64,000 bases of DNA, taken from contig NW_003546242.1 of the NCBI RefSeq assembly GCF_000090795.2, positions 1,766,938-1,830,937 on the forward strand. Direction: 5' to 3'. This document shows, in pieces, positions 53,155 through 64,000 of this stretch (positions within the stretch are counted from its first letter, which is position 1; each line of letters begins with the position of its first letter). This DNA is from Amphimedon queenslandica (Eukaryota; Porifera; Demospongiae; Haplosclerida; Niphatidae). Under the pieces are notes generated by a model. The model saw only the letters and a list, made by a program, of their open reading frames with translations. It was not told the DNA's origin and ran no database searches. The translations under genes and the position numbers were made by a program.

Positions 53155-56100
53155 ATGGAAGAAGGTCGAGGAGAGATTGAGTTGGAAACGAGGTGATTGC
53201 CCAACTTTTAGATAGTATTTTACGACATTTCGTCGTAGGTTTGAAGTGGAAGATGTCGATGAGCATCACCAGCAATCATTTTCAGTGGTAGATCCAGTGA
53301 CCACCACTGTCACCAGTTCATACCATACTTCCGATGCTGTCCCTAATACAGTTTATTATCGGGACCAAGTTGATGATAAAGGCCTTCCCAGACCTTCTTT
53401 AGATGCACTCCATGATATTGAACAACACACTGTTAAAAGATCATCTGTAAGTCTGTACATGTGTACATTCTACATGTACTTGTATGTAGTCTATTATTCA
53501 TTAATAAGAAAAATGACAGTATAATTAATTCTTTGCCTGTACATCCAATTAAGATTACTCTTGATCCAACCGATGCCAAAAATAAACAAATTAAATAAAC
53601 TATTTGTTTAATGTGTGTGTCTGTGTACCTTATACATAGAGATGTGTATTGGCAAATTACTAATACTGATTATTGATTAATACTGATTATTGTTAGCAAA
53701 ATTATCACAATTATTGCGATTATCATTAAGAAATCAAAATGATTAGTATGAATTTTAATAATGGTATGATTGTATTAATCAATGGTATCAGTAACACCAA
53801 TGAATAAAATACTTATAAATTGTTACTTAAAAATACAAGTTTGTCCAAATTATCTGGAAGCAATCGGCTTCTTTTGTCAGTGAGAACATTTCCAGCTGTT
53901 GAAAATAGTTCCTCTGATCTGACGCTAGTAGCTGGAACACACCAAAGCTTACGGACTAATTTACAGAGTGTTGGGTAATGACTTTTATGAATACTCCACC
54001 ATTCCATTGGGTCACCATCATATTCCAGCATATCCTCATCATTATACATGTATCTTCTAACTTCAGAGAGTACAATTTCTAGAGATGAATTTGGTGTCAA
54101 ACTACTGTCTTTAGACGCCATAAAATCAGAAAATAATACAGATGCCAGCTTTTGCTTCTTCTTAGGTGGATCAGATGGTAGATCATTAGTTGGGCCAGTA
54201 GCTTCACAAACTTCAGTAGCTTCACAATCTGTTGGTAGATTTTCATTGAGTATATCAAAAAGGTCTATCTTCACTGCTTCAACAACATTCTCACACTCCT
54301 CAACAGGTATAAATGGGTTTAGATCTTTGAATCTTGGATCCAAGTATGAAGATTTCTTCAGAACTAATTGCAAGTTGTCATCATTATACCGAGACACCAA
54401 ATCTTCATAAATAGCTTGCTTTACCTTTTTGATGTGTGTACTGTCTTCTTCTTTAATTGCAAGTGTTATATGTAGTAGTTTATATAACAATGGGTATAAC
54501 ATACCAGTAGCAGGATATGATGAACCACTCATAAGTGTCGTAGCTTGAACAAATGGCCTGGGAACATTAATAAGTTCATTTATTGGGGTGAGCATGAGCG
54601 AGACCCACACTAATCTGTCTAGGTCTATTTGCGTTACGTCTTGTTTATGAACAGAAGAATACGAAAATTAAATTAGTATACTATTATTGATAAATTTGGA
54701 CCACGTGGGCAAAATTAATCTAGAGGGTGTGGTCAAAAAGAGCAAGATGGCGGAAATTTTAACGTGACAAACTCAGATTGAGTTTCTAACAGTTAGATAA
54801 GAGAGAGGGGCTGTCTAAAGCATCTCTAAAGGCTGAAGAACTTAAAAGCAGTTTGATCTAAGACTCCTCTAGATTAGTCCTCTCATTGACAGAATTAAAG
54901 TTGTGAGAGAAGCTTGATTAGAAGTTTAGCTTGTCACTTTTTCTCAAATTATTAGGACAGTTCATTCTTGTCACTTTTACTAGGTCATTTTGGTCAGTGG
55001 TGTTAAATAGTGGGTTTGTTCTGTTCAGACCCTGTCGGACTAGTCTCGCGTAGCCAGACTCCTCCCCTTTTTGACTTAGGAGTCTGGCTACGCGAGACTA
55101 CCGTCGGACTATGAGGATGGAGTCTGAATATGCATGCACGTTAAGAGCTGGATTGATTTTATTTCAATAGTTTTATTTCAAAAAGATGTTAATTAATGGA
55201 AGCTTGATTAAAAGTTTAGCTTGGCACATTTTTTTCAAAGTGACAGGATAGTTCATCCTTGTCTCTTTTACTGGGTTATTTTGGTTGTGTTAACTGGTGT
55301 TTGTTCTGTTCAGACCCTGGCCATGATGCTGGGGTCTGAATATGCATGCAGGCTAAGAGCTGGATTTATTATAATTTTAATCTTCTTATCAAACAATGTG
55401 AATTGATGGCTCGCCCCCTCAATGTTTACATTCACCTAGTGATGTTACATTCCTCACCCTCAGGTAAGTAACTGCAAATAACTCTATCTGAACTACTTAA
55501 AAGAACTGCACAGAGTGCTGGCTGTTGCTCATTACCCTTTCCAACATGTGATGTGTTGATCCCCATCGAGTGTCTACTTGTTGAATCAGTTCATGCTTAG
55601 GTAAGTTCAAAAGAGCTTGCTTACTTCAGAATTCATATGTAGCTTTTGTCGACTTTCGAAAATGCCCTACTAACTTCCATATCTTAGCAAGGACTCTTGC
55701 AATGTAGTCAATGTTGAAAGATTTCTGAACACTTAGCTGCAATGTGTGGCTAATGCATGGAATGTGTAGCACCTTAAGATGGTGTACGACAGCATTTACC
55801 ATGTTCTGCCCATTATCTGTACTAAATGCATACACCTTTTCATCTAGGTTCCATTCAGATAATGACTCATTCAAAACTAAAACAAGATTTTCGGCAGTAT
55901 GAGCAGAATCAGCCTCCTTTGTCATTAGACAGTAGTGCTTCATCTTCATATTTGTGTCAACAAAGTGAACGGTTAGAGACAGGTAACCACGATTATGGCA
56001 CCCAGTCAATAGATCTGTAGTAAACGAACAGTGTATGGCTTCATTATCAAGTTCCTGTTTCACAATCTCCTTAGTAGCTTCATATTTCTGTGGTAACTTG

Positions 56101-59100
56101 GTTTTTGTGTAGTAGGCTCTTGATGATGGTTTATACCTTGGTTCTAGGGCTGCCAAAAAGTTCTTAAAGTGAGCACTTTCAACAAGACTAAGAGGAAGCA
56201 TGCTCTTACAAAGAAAGGTTAACAATTCATCTTCAATGGCGAGGAAACGGGGAGAAGACCTACTGTACGGCTGGGTATTAGCAATGTAAGAAGTGAGAGT
56301 AGTTTGATTAGCGCTACTAGATGCAGGAGTAGTCTTACTGGTAGTCGTTGGAGCAATCTTCCCATAGTCCTCTGGGTGGTTGTTACGCAGATGGTAAAAC
56401 AAATTAGTAGTATACGGCAGCCGACATTTACACTCTTCCAGTAGGCAAAACACTTCCTTTTGGCTCAATATTCTTCCCTTTTTATCAACTTTAAATCCAA
56501 AATACTTCCAAACTTTACTCTTTCCACCAGGTAAAGGACAATAAGAAGGAGGATTAGAAGGACTGCTAGCTTCTGCCATTTTGGCTATGTGTCGGTAGTT
56601 AATTATTAATAATAGATTATTAACTCTAATTGATATGAAATCAATTTAATTGTAATAAATAATCGCTTTATTTTAATCGATATATCGCAGTATCGATTAT
56701 ATCGCACATCCCTACTTATACACGTACATGTATATAGTACATGTACTGTATAGGGGCTAAATTTAGAAGGGATAAATTTTGGCAAATTTGATGTTTTGAT
56801 AGTTATTTGCATGATTGAAATTTGTAATTTGTACGATTATGTATGTGCTCAATAGCACATGGCCACAAATTTGAACCTGCCAATCACCAATATTTTAGCA
56901 AATTTTAGCAATTTGCCAAAATTGCCTCCAATCAAAATTATCTGTGATATAGCACTTGTTGTTGTTGGTGTTGTACTCATGCCCTTGTGCCAGTAGTTAT
57001 TACAGGGAGTTTTTATGTCCTATTTTTCAAATTAAACATTATTTGCTTTGTTGTGCGATGAAAATTCCCATAGGGGTGTGTCATTATGCAATCAGCCCCA
57101 TGCTAAATCTGTGAAGTATCTACAGTAGTATGTGTTAAATTTCATTGATCTGTGAATAGTAGTAATTGTATCCACGCATGCATGTTACAGTACATTATGT
57201 ATGCTTATTTTACTGTGTGAATGTGTCATTTCAGGTTACTGGAGATGAAGCTGATATGGTTACAATAGGGGAAGGAGGAGAGAGAAGAAGGAAGTGTTGG
57301 CCATGTCAAAGAAACAAGACTAATAATGCAGAGCCTAAAAAGTTAGGCTGGATTCAAGGAGTGCTTGTAAGTGTGACGTACATGTACATGTATATGTACA
57401 TGTACATGTGTATGCACTTAATAATCATTATATATACTTACTACATGTGTAGATACGCTGTTTACTGAATATTTGGGGCGTCATGCTGTTTATCCGACTT
57501 AGCTGGGTTGTAGGTCAAGCTGGTATAGGGTTCTCTTCTATAATCATTATACTATCCACTGTTGTAACTGTTGTTACCACGTTATCCATGTCAGCCATTT
57601 GTACCAACGGTGAGGTGAAAGGAGGAGGAGCGTATTATTTAATCTCTCGGAGTTTGGGACCTGAATTTGGTACATTTACATTACATTTATTTATTATTGT
57701 TACATGTGTATTTATTTTATAGGAGGAGCTATTGGTATTATATTTTCACTGGCTAATGCAGTAGCTGTGGGACTTTATGTTGTTGGTTTTGCAGAAACAC
57801 TGACTGAACTATTAGTGGTATATGAATTATAATACTTAGAAATAATTACGTGTATATTCCTTAATGTAATCAATAGAGACACAATGTTCCTATACCAGGA
57901 CTCTCGGAAATAAACCACATACGTATATTTGGCTTTTTTACTGCTATATTATTGTTGGGTATAGCATTGATTGGATTAGATTGGGAATCAAAGGTACACA
58001 TATTTCATAATATATTATACAATTTTCCTTTCTAATTATTCAGATTCAATTAGTTTTGTTAGTTGTGTTGATTGTTGCTCTTATTGATGCTGTGATTGGT
58101 TCATTCATACCAAGAAGTTGTGATCATACTGTAACATTACAAGGATTTACTTATTATCGATGTAAGCCTACACAATGTTCATGTACATATACATGTACAT
58201 GTACATACATGCATGTACATGTATACACATGTATTTGTACATGTATAATTTAAATTTTGTGGAAATTGTTTTGCTAATCCTTAAAAGTCCATGTACATGT
58301 AACTTAATTTTTTGAATTTTTTTTGACAGTTATTGTACTGAGTTATGTATGAATTATCCTTATTTATTACAATTTTTTTCTTTTTCATAAATTACAAAAT
58401 TATGCATGTACTGTATCCTTCCACAATTTTTATTGCCGTTTGTTTTTGTATTAATTCTGTTTTGTTGTAGGGGGTACATTTGTTGACAACTTTCCTCCTG
58501 ACTATCATGACAACCAGAATTTCTTCAGCGTCTTTTCTGTATTCTTCCCAGCAGCTACAGGTATACTCGCTGGAGCTAATATATCAGGAAACCTTAAGGT
58601 CTTTAATAATGTTAATGTGATATGATAGGATGTTGCTTATGAATTTTAAATCAATTAAATTTAATCGATTTTTTTCTTTAATTTTTATTATTTTTCTTAA
58701 TATGATAGGACCCACAAACTGCTATACCCAAAGGAACATTTACAGCTATATTCATCAGCAGTGCTGTGTATCTGGTAATAGCATGGATGATTGGATTCAC
58801 TGTTGTTAGATTTGCCCCTGGCACCCCAACATTATACTTTGACAAGATAGCTGAAGCAACATCATCCTTTCAATGTAGCTCAGGACTAGATGAATCTAGT
58901 TCTAATTTCACTTACTGCATGTCATCATTTTTTGATTTGGGAACAGTGAATGGTTTTATGCAGAACTGTACTGATTGTCTGAGTGTGCCATGTGATTATC
59001 AGGATGGGGTTGATGCTGTCTGTCTTGATGGCAGTAATCAGCACTGTCTCTTTGGAACTATTAGATACTTTCAAGTAAGTGAGATGTACACATTAAGTTT

Positions 59101-62100
59101 TGCTGTGGGAGCCTGAGAGGACTAACTAGTGTATTAACATTTTGGCCATGCACATGATACTCTGCATGTAGCTTAATATTTACTGCTAAATTTGTGTTAA
59201 TAATTTTACAATGTACATGTACATGTACATTGTACGTGTACATTGTACTTAGGGCTTTGTATTTTGTGAAAGCATCACATTCACAAAAGATCAACTTTAG
59301 GAAAACTTATTTTGTATTCATATTATACTGTATGTTGTCATGTGCAATTAGATGTACACTTACATGTACATGTAGTGATTATTTAATTTTTGCTTTATAT
59401 ATTGTTATTTTGATACTGTAGATAATGGAGATGATATCAGTTTGGGGGCCTATTATGACAGCAGGGATATTTGCTGCTACCTTGTCATCAGCATTAGCTA
59501 GTCTTGTTAGTGCACCGAAAGTGTTTCAGGTACAGTAGGCATTGTATAGACTATTACAATGTACATGTATGCCATATAGCTGGTTTAATTAATTTGTGGC
59601 CTCAAATTTTCATTGTTTAAAATTTTTTTAAGTTAATGTTTGTGATTTACAAAATTTTTGTTAATTGTGTGTGTACATGTATTTCTTTGATGTTAATAAA
59701 ATGTAGTGGAATTAATTTTAGTAAACTTATATAAATTCATTTTGCACGAAATAAACCAGCTGCTGTATACACTATTTGACACTCATGTTCTTTATTATTT
59801 GTTTATTGTTAGAGAGTTTGTCAAGACAAAATATTTCCATATATGGAGTTTTTTGGTAGAGGAGGTTGGCGTGGAACTGGTAATGAACCAATTCGTGGAT
59901 ATTTTCTAACATTTATAATCGCTATTGCTTGCATTGGAATAGGTACGTGTACTGATGTAACAGATGTGTCATTATTACCTATTAATTGTTGATTTCTGTA
60001 GGTGAATTGAATGTAATTGCATTGATCATATCTAACTTCTTTTTAATGGCCTACACACTAATTAATTTCTCTTGTTTTATGGCATCACTGTCGAAGAGTC
60101 CAGGTATAACTAAATATCAACGAATGTTTGGTCATTGAGGACTTATTATTATATTATGTAGGCTGGCGTCCATCTTTTAAGTTTTATTCAATGTGGATAG
60201 CACTCTTAGGATCAGCTTTGTGCTTGTCTATTATGTTTGTTATAAGCTGGTGGGCTGCACTGATAACACTGATAGCAGTTGGTTTTCTCTACTTGCTTGT
60301 TGACTGGCGGAAACCAGGTACATTACTAACAATAATGTAATATTGGATTTGCCCGATAGATATTAACTGGGGATCTAGTACACATGCTATTCTATATACG
60401 TATGCATTGAGAAATTTGTTAAAGTTAGAGAAACTAGAGGATCATGTCAAGAATTTTAGGTAATGTTCATCATTTGATCATTGTGTAAATTGAATGTACT
60501 CTTGGTATTATACATGTAATAGGAAGATGCTTAGCTTATATTCATATACATGCACTGCACATATTTAAACTTGCATTTTGCTATGTATGTAATGTATATA
60601 CTACATGTACATGTACATTTAGATGTACATGCACATGCATTATCTACATGTACACATGTACATATCTTCTGTCACATACATGTACATGTAATATGCAATA
60701 TATAATTTTGAATCAAAATACATGTACATGTACATATACATGTACATCTACACATCATATGATGCTAGATTAGTTTTGCTTGTGTAAGCAAAGTCATTAC
60801 GTGTCATTTTGTAGGCCACAGTTTTTAGCATTGACTGGTCCTCCGTCATCTCGTCCTGATTTAGTTTTCTTTTTATCACAAATATCAGCAGACACTGGTA
60901 TGACCATTTGTGGACAAGTTCTGCAAGTAAGTTGTACATGCATGTACATGTACATGTATTTACGTGTATATAATTCTATGTCGTGTGCATGTGCATCCAC
61001 TTATACACGTTTACTGTACATTTACATGTATGCATGTGTATAATTAACACTGCTTCATTTAATGCATGTATGTGTATTAGGGAGAACATAGTGTTAACAG
61101 GAGGATTCTGCTTAGCACTCAGCAGAAGAAGTGGCTTCGAACAAAGAAGGTACAAAATTTATAATAATCAAGCTCATTAATTATTTTTCTCATTTTGAAT
61201 TAGATAAGAGCTTTTCATAACATTGTAACTTCTAGTTCACTGAGAAATGGAACACAAAGCCTTCTGCAGGTATGTGATTGTGGTATAGACTAGTTTTGTG
61301 TGGTTCAACTATTAGTTATTACTTGTGCCTATACTGCAGTACAGTCACAAGTTTTGGGTTCCTATAGAAATATATAGTGTATGCACATTAACTATTGTTG
61401 GGAACATCGTTAGATCTAGAAATAATTTTTGGGAGTTAAAACGATAGACATTTAATTATAAAAGAGCAAAAACTATATGAAATGGGAATTTCTACAATTT
61501 AGAAAACTTCAATCACTCAACCAAATTTAAGAGACCAAAAGTCTCCTAGATTTTTTCTAGATCTAACAATAATTGTGACCTCATTTTATTTGTTTGTTAT
61601 TCTCTTTCCAATAGTTGTCTGGACTAGGTAAAATGAGACCAAATATATTAGCAATAGGCTACAAGAACAACTGGAAAACGAGTCAATACAGTGATGTTGA
61701 TGAATATGTTAATATACTGCAGTAAGGAAACATTAACATACATGTACAATGTACATGTGCATTTACAACATGTATATTGTACACCATAGTTTTATTATAA
61801 TGAATGTACATGTGCATGTAATAGCCCTGTGATTTTGTATATGAAACACACCAAGAATATACACTGTGGCATGTTAACTTCCTGTATAAACCTGTCGTAC
61901 ATGTACACATGTACATGTATGTAGTAACAAAGTATATCCATTATGTAATATATGTATATACATGATGCAGTGCTTAATGTATGAAGTCCACAAAATTTAA
62001 TTTCCACAAGAATTTGCTCTTGGTAATTAGGTATTTCTGAATGCCCAAACTTACATGTACTTACAAATATGTACATTGTACATGCATTTATTTTTGTATT

Positions 62101-63982
62101 GTTTCATGTGCATATAGACAAACTGTGAATGTGAATATACGTGTATTAATTGTAGGTACAGTTACTAGTAACAAATAAAACTTTGTTCTGCTTACATTAC
62201 TAATGAGATTTAATTTGTGTAAACTTGCACTTGTACTTTTTTTAAATTCGTAGTGATGCTTTTGATCTACAATTTGGTGTTGTCATATTTCGTTTGAGAG
62301 CTGGATTTGATGCAACTGATCAAGTGGATAGTCCTTCTAGCAGAGCTGCAACCCTCAAGAAATCATCTGATGAGTCTCCTCCAATAATGGGAGAAAGGAA
62401 GGAAAGTAAAATACCATTGTTACCAATGTCATCATCACCAAAGCCCAAATCGTGAGTACAAGTCATTGCAGTGCTCCTGCAAATAATAAGATTTTCTGTA
62501 TTTTAGAATTTAAGTGTATGTGTTTTTCATTTCAATTTATTATTATTATGAATTATTTACTATTTTGAAAAAACTGCTAGAAGAGATTTCTCTTTTTATA
62601 ATTTTTTAATAAATACATATACGTGTACATGTATGCATGTACATGGTCCTATGCTGCTTAGAAAATTTGAGTTGATTCCAATCAAAATTGGATTTTTGTG
62701 AATTTTTAAATTTGCTCTAAATGCCATATGTACTTGCATGTACAATATGCTTGTCAGCTCATGAAATATGCTGTTTAGTTTACTTGTAGCATGCTTTGTG
62801 GGGAACCCTGCCCACTGATACATGCACAACATGTACATATACATGTACATGTACATGTATGTGATTATTTTTCAAAATTTTATTCATTATTCCTTACATG
62901 TACATATACATGTTTAGACTTTTACGATGCATGCTTTATTTTTGGTTTATTAATGTTGTTTGTGTCATGTAGGTTTGCTAGTCATGAACTTGTTGATATA
63001 CCATTGAATGAAGCAGCAGATCCAGCCAATAGTGATAATGTATCACTTCATTTAAGTGATGAAGATGAAGATGAGATAGGCACTGATCGAAAATCCTTAG
63101 ATAGTTATGCAATAGCAATAGAGAATGGAGACAAGTAAGTGCACATGTACTTTATTTTCTGTTTTTTATTATTATTAATTTTAAGTCCTCTTGATGAGGA
63201 ACGACCACCAAGTTCTTCTCAAGTTCCTGAAATGCCTGACATTATTACTCTGCCATCAAGATTCGAGAAGAAGCAAGAAGCTGGCTTTATTGATGTGTGG
63301 TGGATTTATGATGATGGAGGTTAGTTTGTGTGCATGAGAATACTGAGTTTATTCAAATATAATGCTATAATAACTACATGTACATTTATATCTTGTAGGA
63401 TTGGCTCTTTTGCTTCCCTTTTTGTTGTCAAGGAATGCATTATGGAAGAGTTGCAAGCTCCGAATATTTGTAGCTGGATCATCTAATATTGATGGAGCAC
63501 GCTTGAGGTATGTACATGTATGTACATGTACATGTAAATGTACTATTATGCTTGCTTGGATTTGTTATAACATGCTGTACATGTACAGTATATGTAAAGT
63601 GTCCTTGTGGTTTTGGAGATTACTTCTGAAAATTACAGCAAACTTTATTGCACTCTACTACTCTTAGTGGTCAACCTGTATTTTGTGTTTAGAGTACATA
63701 CACTGTACTTGATGCTAGTAGTAGCTAGCAGCCTCGTTCACACATCAAAGTGTATGCTTCTTTGTTTCAGTTCTACGTAGTACACGTACATTTATCTTTA
63801 AAGATGCATCCACACAACTATGGTATAATTATTCAAATCTAATTTTTACTACTTTATATTTCCTTTTTACTCGTAACTGCTGATTATTTTAATAGAATGA
63901 CTGCTCTCTTGAGAAAGTTTAGAATTAGCGTTTCTGATGTTATAGAAGTATCAGGCATCACAAAAAGACCAAGCAAAGACAG
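53155..63982 (+). CDS. SLC12 Na-K-Cl cotransporter (NKCC-like), 3' end beyond window
   Basis: Electroneutral cation-chloride cotransporter of the plasma membrane. Twenty-three in-phase exons in the window: 53155-53192, 53239-53446, 57235-57366, 57453-57669, 57723-57817, 57877-57993, 58044-58161, 58471-58598, 58709-59074, 59422-59529, 59813-59942, 60002-60103, 60162-60317, 60360-60459, 60815-60926, 61081-61149, 61204-61269, 61615-61721, 62254-62451, 62973-63134, 63186-63319, 63399-63507, 63896-63982; about 1019 residues. The N-terminus has a SPAK/OSR1 docking motif (RFEV, residues 13-16, split by intron 1) and a regulatory block SYHTSDAVP...YYR matching the phospho-threonine region of NKCC1 (Thr43 here). 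Membrane domain: [59 protein letters not shown], a Cys-rich extracellular loop ([10 protein letters not shown]), [35 protein letters not shown]. The C-terminal domain follows ([35 protein letters not shown]). The NKCC versus NCC subtype is not settled by eye. Confidence 0.93.
54915..55380. repeat. Imperfect tandem duplication inside the second hAT element
   Basis: Two units of about 200 bp (54915-55160 and 55200-55375) share 'gcttgatta.aagtttagctt', 'gacagttcat.cttgtc', 'ttgttctgttcagaccctg' and 'gtctgaatatgcatgca'. The first unit holds the foldback at 55041-55100. Confidence 0.7.
55041..55100. repeat. Perfect 60-bp foldback
   Basis: TAGTCTCGCGTAGCCAGACT.. and its exact reverse complement flank a 15-base loop. 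It is inserted between the halves of the first tandem unit at 'gaccctg|tcggac', since the second unit is continuous there. Confidence 0.8.
56752..56950. repeat. Dispersed 'tataggggctaaattt...ggccacaaattt' repeat
   Basis: Shares 'ggccacaaattt', 'ctgccaatcacc' and 'ttttagcaaattttagcaatttgcc' with copies near 30.4 and 37.6 kb. It lies in SLC12 intron 2 just after the hAT element. Confidence 0.5.
60595..60750. repeat. ACATGT palindromic tract in SLC12 intron 14
   Basis: Overlapping ACATGT, TACATG and ATGTACAT words with few other bases. Similar shorter tracts are present in most of the longer SLC12 introns. Confidence 0.8.
62640..62740. repeat. Partial dispersed ~190-bp repeat in SLC12 intron 19
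   Basis: In reverse orientation: 'gtcctatgctgcttagaaaatttgag', 'ttgattccaatcaaaattggattttt'. Confidence 0.5.
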
Positions 63983-64000
63983 GTATGCTCCAAATACTCA

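Larger units (their letters stand above)
53637..56714 (-). mobile_element. hAT transposon (3.1 kb) in SLC12 intron 2, decayed, with inner insertion
   Basis: Left end TAGAGATGTG, right end reading inward TAGGGATGTGCGATA; perfect 8-bp target duplication CTTATACA (53629-53636, 56715-56722). Transposase on the minus strand: 56579-55626 is an open frame with a BED-type zinc finger ([34 protein letters not shown]), [32 protein letters not shown] and [12 protein letters not shown]. After a frame change comes about 55620-55500 ([17 protein letters not shown]). 54610-53813 is the C-terminal part ([54 protein letters not shown]), the hAT dimerisation region. About 54650-55480 between them is foreign, with a foldback and a tandem duplication, so the gene is split and inactive. 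ZBED1-like by motif. Confidence 0.9.

Noticed and set aside
57373-57410. Peptides rich in MYMY/HVHV in many introns
   Set aside because: Direct translation of ACATGT repeats; not genes.
1-64000. CRISPR arrays, bacterial operons, ribosome binding sites, tRNA or rRNA genes
   Set aside because: The window is eukaryotic with spliceosomal introns. No regularly spaced repeats of CRISPR type and no tRNA/rRNA signature were noticed; a covariance-model scan would be needed to exclude small RNAs.
1-64000. Retroviral, LTR-type or other capsid-bearing elements
   Set aside because: No reverse transcriptase, integrase, protease, capsid or packaging-ATPase motif and no long direct terminal repeats were recognised. 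The large mobile elements here are hAT DNA transposons and TIR/foldback elements.

Overview
The window reads as a demosponge nuclear genome, most likely Amphimedon queenslandica or a close relative. That is inferred from sequence style and protein families; no database search was run. The DNA is AT-rich, most introns are short GT-AG introns of about 40-100 bp, and larger introns are usually explained by transposon insertions. ACATGT palindromic tracts occur throughout. There is one 453-base assembly gap (14053-14505).

Layout. 0.7-7.1 kb is a graveyard of host-gene remnants: an RBM34-like pseudogene, a decayed beta-helix/multi-TM gene copy, an isolated death-domain piece and a kinesin-14 (KIFC-type) remnant. 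8.3-14.9 kb holds a secreted protein with two thrombospondin type 1 (TSP1) repeats around a 3.3-kb single exon of unrecognised beta-rich sequence. An antisense LanC-like fragment lies in its 3' part. 15.6-18.8 kb is a truncated, decayed duplicate of a selenophosphate synthetase gene. 21.0-24.5 kb is an open 10-exon ORC1 gene that lacks the usual N-terminal BAH domain. 25.5-30.7 kb (minus strand) is an open 14-exon selenophosphate synthetase 2 gene, with an in-frame UGA at the catalytic position and a convincing SECIS hairpin after the stop. It is head to head with a 13-exon gene (31.2-36.0 kb) encoding Kelch repeats, a long coiled coil, a ZU5 domain and a CARD/death-fold domain. 38.8-42.2 kb (minus) is a large, nearly intact beta-helix/multi-TM gene. 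44.4-46.1 kb (minus) is a decayed MICU1-like gene. 53.2 kb to the window end is the first 23 exons of an SLC12 Na-K-Cl cotransporter, with a recognisable SPAK/OSR1 docking motif and regulatory threonine.

Mobile DNA. Two large decayed hAT transposons with perfect 8-bp target duplications flank or interrupt the 5' end of the SLC12 gene. At least three hAT-type non-autonomous elements, a set of long-TIR or foldback elements (several nested) and a dispersed repeat of about 190 bp account for most of the non-genic sequence. The selenophosphate synthetase locus was duplicated: a tandem copy is dead, a third remnant lies beside SLC12, and both large copies later took different TIR-element insertions. 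No retroviral or other capsid-bearing element was recognised.

The genes do not form one pathway. The best-supported functional units are the selenium gene with its own recoding signal, the innate-immune-like Kelch/ZU5/CARD protein and the WNK/SPAK-type regulatory N-terminus of the cotransporter.
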